NCBI GenBank assembly: GCA_002311635.1
Contig: DBZJ01000141.1
Span: forward strand, 1 to 33,545
Reading direction: 5' to 3'
Length of the DNA stretch: 33,545 nucleotides
Origin: Syntrophaceae bacterium UBA1163
Lineage (GTDB): Bacteria > Desulfobacterota > BSN033 > UBA1163
The translations under genes were made by a program, and so were the position numbers. Of this stretch, positions 30,335-33,545 are shown one piece after another (position 1 is the first letter of the stretch; each line of letters starts with the position of its first letter). The notes beneath the pieces were generated by a model, which made no database searches, was not told the DNA's origin, and was given only the letters and a program-made list of their open reading frames with translations.

Positions 30335-31549
30335 ATGCGCAAAGATCAGTTAATGGATGCGAGCAATAATGCGTCCGGTATTGAAACACCTTGTGTGGAT
30401 TTGGCTTCCGGCGGACCCCTGAATCAGGTGGTCGCTATTCATTCGCATCAATCAGTACACGTTTCAGCTCTTCAAGAGGAAGAGCCTGATCAACCCTCCC
30501 AGAGAGGCTTGGTGGATCAACATCAACATTCTCATGCTGAGACGATTGATGAAAGGTACGAAGATCTTGAGATTGAAGTCATCCGGCATTTCACATCGAT
30601 CCCGGATTACAAAGCGCCAACGGACTCCAAATACCCGATTGTCGCAAGGACTCCGCAAGGCTGCTTCTGCCTCGATGGTTGGGACCTTATAGAAAGCGCG
30701 AAGGCCAGTGGAAAAGTTTCCGTGACCTGTGCTGTTGAGTATCTGGCAGACCATTCTGACGAAGAGCTGGCTATCCGAAAGACCGCTTTGCGGGTAAAGC
30801 CCAAAGGAGGGATCGCAAGCTATGCGGAAATCGTACGAAATGTGAGACGCCTCCAGGAGATGCTGCTGGCCTCAAATCATGACTTAAGGACCTTTCGTCA
30901 CGGGGGAAGCAGGAGGGGAGAAGAGTTTGCGAATAACAAGCAAGAAAACGTCATCAAGGTGCTTGCCCTGCGCTTAGGCAAATCCGTCTCGACCACAAAT
31001 CAGTATCTGAGCCATGCGCGCTACCTGTCCAAAGAAATGCTAAATCTCCTCGTTACCAAGGAGGTCAATAAGGACTTCTTCGAAAAAGCCAATGCCAATA
31101 AGACAACAGCCCTCACTCGTCTGAACAGTGAACGGAAATCTGAAGCCGAGATCACCGAGCAGATTTCCGCTCGCATGATAGGCTGGCTCCAGGAATACGA
31201 ACAGAATAAGAAGATTGAAGCCTTATGGAAAGAACATGAGCCTAGCCCACCAGGAGAGAGTCGGAGCGAGACCACTCAGGACCCGGCACCAGCAGAGTCG
31301 AAGGAGGGGGATGAGGAAGAAAAAGAAGAAATATTCGATCCATGGCGGGGAAATCCGGAGGAACCTGAGAATGATTCCTTTGAACAGCTGAAGCGAGAGA
31401 CCGGGGATCTGGCGAAAAGGTTATCGGAGGCAGTTACACTGGACGACCCAAACCTTCTTTGCGACAGAATCATGGAGGAGACACCTCGCTTCTATCAAAT
31501 TTCACTCAGGGCAGCGACCCTCAGGAAGATGCAAGATAGAAAATTGTAG
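30335..31549 (+). CDS. ParB-like DNA-binding protein paired with the TGT-like gene
   Basis: 404 residues. Residues 78-180 match the ParB/Spo0J N-terminal-like fold: KYPIVARTPQGCFCLDGWDLIESAK, then DEELAIRKTALRVKPKG and ASYAEIVRNVRRLQEML. A helix-turn-helix follows (VLALRLGKSVSTTNQYLSHARYLS, about 209-232). The GERRxRA CTPase motif of chromosomal ParB is not seen, so it may be a specificity or nuclease-like relative. The C-terminal 100 residues are acidic and low-complexity. GGGGAGG precedes ATG. The TGT-like gene begins 13 bases after its stop. ParB-like proteins accompany DpdA in 7-deazaguanine DNA-modification islands as I recall, hence the pairing is suggestive. Confidence 0.8.
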   Translation: MRKDQLMDASNNASGIETPCVDLASGGPLNQVVAIHSHQSVHVSALQEEEPDQPSQRGLVDQHQHSHAETIDERYEDLEIEVIRHFTSIPDYKAPTDSKYPIVARTPQGCFCLDGWDLIESAKASGKVSVTCAVEYLADHSDEELAIRKTALRVKPKGGIASYAEIVRNVRRLQEMLLASNHDLRTFRHGGSRRGEEFANNKQENVIKVLALRLGKSVSTTNQYLSHARYLSKEMLNLLVTKEVNKDFFEKANANKTTALTRLNSERKSEAEITEQISARMIGWLQEYEQNKKIEALWKEHEPSPPGESRSETTQDPAPAESKEGDEEEKEEIFDPWRGNPEEPENDSFEQLKRETGDLAKRLSEAVTLDDPNLLCDRIMEETPRFYQISLRAATLRKMQDRKL

Positions 31550-31562
31550 AAGGAGTTTTTTA

Positions 31563-32666
31563 ATGGGTAAATTGGTCATTTTTTGTGCTGGCACGGACAT
31601 AGGAATTCTCCCAGCGAAAAAGGTTACGAGCATCCTTGTCAACCCTTTTGACAATGCAATGAATCAAAAGGCAATCAGGGAAACCCTAGCCATGTTTGCC
31701 TACGCAGGGACTGAGAACCGTTTCCTCGACTCAGGAGGATATCAGATTTACAAGGCAGAAGAACAGGGGAAAGTAATGACCTTCGATCCAAATTCACCTC
31801 TGATAGAGTCAGAGGATCGGATTAACATATCACCGAATCACGTGGTTGAGACCGCCTGCCAGCTTCATCCTCAAATGATGACCGCCCTCGATTTTCCCGT
31901 TCGCAAGCTCAAAGATAAAACAGAGCGCGAGAAAGAGTTCCTCAGCAAATTGGGCTTCAACATCAAATGGGCCACTGAGGCATCACTGCTGAGGGCAAGG
32001 CATTGTCCCCAAGTTCAATTATTTCTCCCAATCCAATGCTACGATCTCGATCAATTTGAACTTTTTAAGAGATCAATCGGGGACATAAGCTACGACGGCT
32101 TCAGCACGCCATTGCGCAACATGGAATTAGATGAGATCGCTCTTTTACTGGTTCGCTTCTATCAACTTGGGACCAAGAAGGTCCACCTCCTTGGCTCAAC
32201 CTCCTTCTTTGTCATTGTTCTTTCGGCTTTCTTCGCGCGCCATCTGTTTGACTGGATCTCCCTCGACGCAACGAGCTGGAGGTTGGCGGCAGAGAAGGCG
32301 CAGGCATATTTCAACCCCTTTGATCTCTCCCCAGAGAATCTCAAGGATAATGTTCTAATTGACGAGAGCATCCGCATGATCTGTCAGTGCCCCTTCTGCG
32401 AGAATAGGACCTTCACCTACATCAAGACCTTACCTTATACGGATAAGCTTGCTCTTCTCAGAAGCCACAACTTTTACGTCATAGAAAAAGCGGGCGAGGA
32501 CCTATACGAAAATGCGTCCGATCTGTTGAGGTTCGAAAAGTTTCTCAGAAGGCGCAGTCCAAGGATCAAGGACATCAATAATCTCATCAGGTGCCTCTCG
32601 ATCATCGATATTTACAAAAAGGAGGACATCAACGTATTGAAACAGCTCTTGAGGACTGACACATAG
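31563..32666 (+). CDS. tRNA-guanine-transglycosylase-like base-exchange protein (DpdA-like candidate)
   Basis: 367 residues with the marks of the TGT superfamily. LDSGGYQ (55-61) corresponds to the (T/L)DSGGFQ active-site loop. HLLGS (208-212) matches the HxLGxG turn, and FDWISLDATSW (229-239) lies where TGTs carry the nucleophile in FDCVxPT. CQCPFC (274-279) and H302 form CxCxxC-x22-H, the TGT zinc site. It is divergent from housekeeping Tgt: the PTRxxRxG segment is missing. DpdA enzymes, which place preQ0 in DNA, and archaeosine TGTs are the closest logic. Coupling to a ParB-like gene on a mobile element favours DNA as target; tRNA remains possible. AAGGAG precedes ATG by 7 bases. Confidence 0.75.
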   Translation: MGKLVIFCAGTDIGILPAKKVTSILVNPFDNAMNQKAIRETLAMFAYAGTENRFLDSGGYQIYKAEEQGKVMTFDPNSPLIESEDRINISPNHVVETACQLHPQMMTALDFPVRKLKDKTEREKEFLSKLGFNIKWATEASLLRARHCPQVQLFLPIQCYDLDQFELFKRSIGDISYDGFSTPLRNMELDEIALLLVRFYQLGTKKVHLLGSTSFFVIVLSAFFARHLFDWISLDATSWRLAAEKAQAYFNPFDLSPENLKDNVLIDESIRMICQCPFCENRTFTYIKTLPYTDKLALLRSHNFYVIEKAGEDLYENASDLLRFEKFLRRRSPRIKDINNLIRCLSIIDIYKKEDINVLKQLLRTDT

Positions 32667-32838
32667 TGCAACAGAGGGGGAATTCCCTTTTTAGAAGGGG
32701 CCGTTAAACAAGAGCAGAGAGGAAGTGAGCAGAATATGGAGAAATAGATCTCGAGATGCAGTAGGCAAAGGCTTTATCACAAACCACCATATCAGACTGC
32801 TGTGCTATCGTGCACCACGGGCAGAAGGAGAAAGTAAA

Positions 32839-33360
32839 ATGTATTTAATCATAAGGATTATCGTACATGCCAAAGACAAAGAAGAAGCCTGGAAAAATGG
32901 AGAGGATGCCCTTAACAAATTGGTGAAAAGGGAAATATTTGATTGTTACAGAACTTTTGAAAGAGAAGATCGTAATGGTTGGAAGGGAGATTGGGCTCAC
33001 CTCCCACCTATACTTTTAGCTGACAGTCCCGAAGGAAGACGTTTTATAGACGTAGGTTGGAAATATACCGTTGAAGGTTTTACGCAGGCTTTCGAGCAAG
33101 TCAAGCTTGCTGTCCAGTATCTTAGCCTTCGGGAGATTATGGAGAGGACGTTTCCAGATGATCTGCCAGAAGATATCAGGAAAAAGATAAACATCCTCTC
33201 TATGCAGGTCTATTTTGATGAACTCGGTTTGAATAGTGGATATCCCAAATACCTTTATCATGACGATGAACCGATTTTGAGCAACACGGAATTGGAGTTT
33301 GCCCTTGATCCTAAGGAAGGATTAAACGCTTACGTTATTCCGGCGGATGTTCACTACTGA
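32839..33360 (+). CDS. Hypothetical protein downstream of the TGT-like gene (173 aa)
   Basis: The start ATG 32839 (MYLIIRIIVHAKDKEEAWKN) has AAGGAG 9 bases upstream; a longer frame adds 38 unlikely residues. The N-terminus forms a short ferredoxin-like beta-alpha unit (IIRIIVHAKDKEEAWKNGEDALNKLV). The middle has GWKGDWAHLPPILLADSPEG, and the end is acidic. No known family is recognised, and no catalytic pattern is evident. It lies 172 bases after the TGT-like gene in the same direction and may belong to the same system or be another cargo gene. Confidence 0.72.
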   Translation: MYLIIRIIVHAKDKEEAWKNGEDALNKLVKREIFDCYRTFEREDRNGWKGDWAHLPPILLADSPEGRRFIDVGWKYTVEGFTQAFEQVKLAVQYLSLREIMERTFPDDLPEDIRKKINILSMQVYFDELGLNSGYPKYLYHDDEPILSNTELEFALDPKEGLNAYVIPADVHY

Positions 33361-33439
33361 AGGCAGGCTGTGGGGAATAGGTGAGATGTTAAAGAGTGTC
33401 CTTTTTCTCTATGTGTCTAATTAAGAAGGAGGTAAAACA

Positions 33440-33545
33440 ATGGAAGATAAGACTATAAAAGAGGGAACTATAAAAGAAGTGAATGCAGGTCCAATGCCTT
33501 TTTGGGATATTATATTTGAAGACAGTCTTGTCCAAATTAGGTTTT
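33440..33545 (+). CDS. Start of a further element gene, cut by the window end
   Basis: A strong AAGGAGG ribosome binding site precedes ATG 33440. The visible 35 codons begin MEDKTIKEGTIKEVNAG and continue PMPFWDIIFEDSLVQIRF. The rest lies outside the window, so no function can be given. It shows that the plus-strand cargo operon continues to the right. Confidence 0.65.
   Translation, partial: MEDKTIKEGTIKEVNAGPMPFWDIIFEDSLVQIRF

Noticed and set aside
31563..32666. Ordinary housekeeping queuosine tRNA-guanine transglycosylase (tgt)
   Set aside because: It lacks the PTRxxRxG segment after the nucleophile, is on a mobile element and is coupled to a ParB-like gene rather than queA or yajC.

Overview
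The window looks like a chromosome segment of a strict or facultative anaerobe, most likely Desulfobacterota (deltaproteobacteria-like). This is inferred from the gene families (benzoyl-CoA reductase-type activases, the HcyS/NIL-ferredoxin homocysteine route, LarC/LarE, a large M1/M28 peptidase, paired short RRM proteins) and from dispersed GC-rich palindromes. No rRNA or other direct taxonomic marker is present.

Region 1 (about 0.5-3.9 kb, all minus strand) is an array of ten very small proteins. In transcription order these are an unrecognised basic/acidic protein that seems to start at a non-AUG codon, an RRM protein, a CxxC-x17-CxxC protein, a second RRM protein, an 86-aa protein with a basic tail, a 63-aa protein, a zinc ribbon, a 58-aa relative of the 63-aa protein, a cold-shock protein and a lone CBM48 domain. 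Four of them are under 60 codons. Intrinsic hairpins punctuate the array, and two lie in leaders just upstream of nucleic-acid-binding genes.

Region 2 (4.3-7.0 kb, plus) holds two ATP-dependent activase subunits (BcrD-like and BcrA-like), a ferredoxin and a small CxxC protein. Together they look like an electron-activation module without its catalytic partner. Region 3 (7.0-10 kb) has a DUF1571-like gene interrupted by an in-frame amber codon, a gamma-carbonic-anhydrase-like protein, a cyclase-family hydrolase and a small secreted protein.

Region 4 (10-25.4 kb, minus) is housekeeping centred on sulfur and tRNA thiolation: bioB, a PP-loop protein, larE, mnmA, a NIL ferredoxin, the homocysteine synthase HcyS, cysK and an Rrf2/IscR-type regulator with a visible operator. 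Then come tilS, a lipoprotein, a secreted protein, larC and an M1-M28 fusion peptidase. Intergenic spaces carry several families of imperfect palindromes and degenerate simple repeats.

Region 5 (25.68 kb to the window end) is an integrative element inserted at the 3' end of a tRNA with CAT anticodon. It has a tyrosine recombinase 14 bp from the tRNA, an excisionase-like HTH gene, an iteron-like repeat cluster, an AAA ATPase, overlapping divergent promoters, and then a plus-strand cargo block. The cargo holds a ParB-like protein followed 13 bp later by a protein with tRNA-guanine-transglycosylase signatures (DSGGYQ, CxCxxC-x22-H), plus uncharacterised genes. This pair resembles the DpdA-type 7-deazaguanine base-exchange logic and is the best candidate for an undescribed system here. 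The far end of the element lies outside the window.
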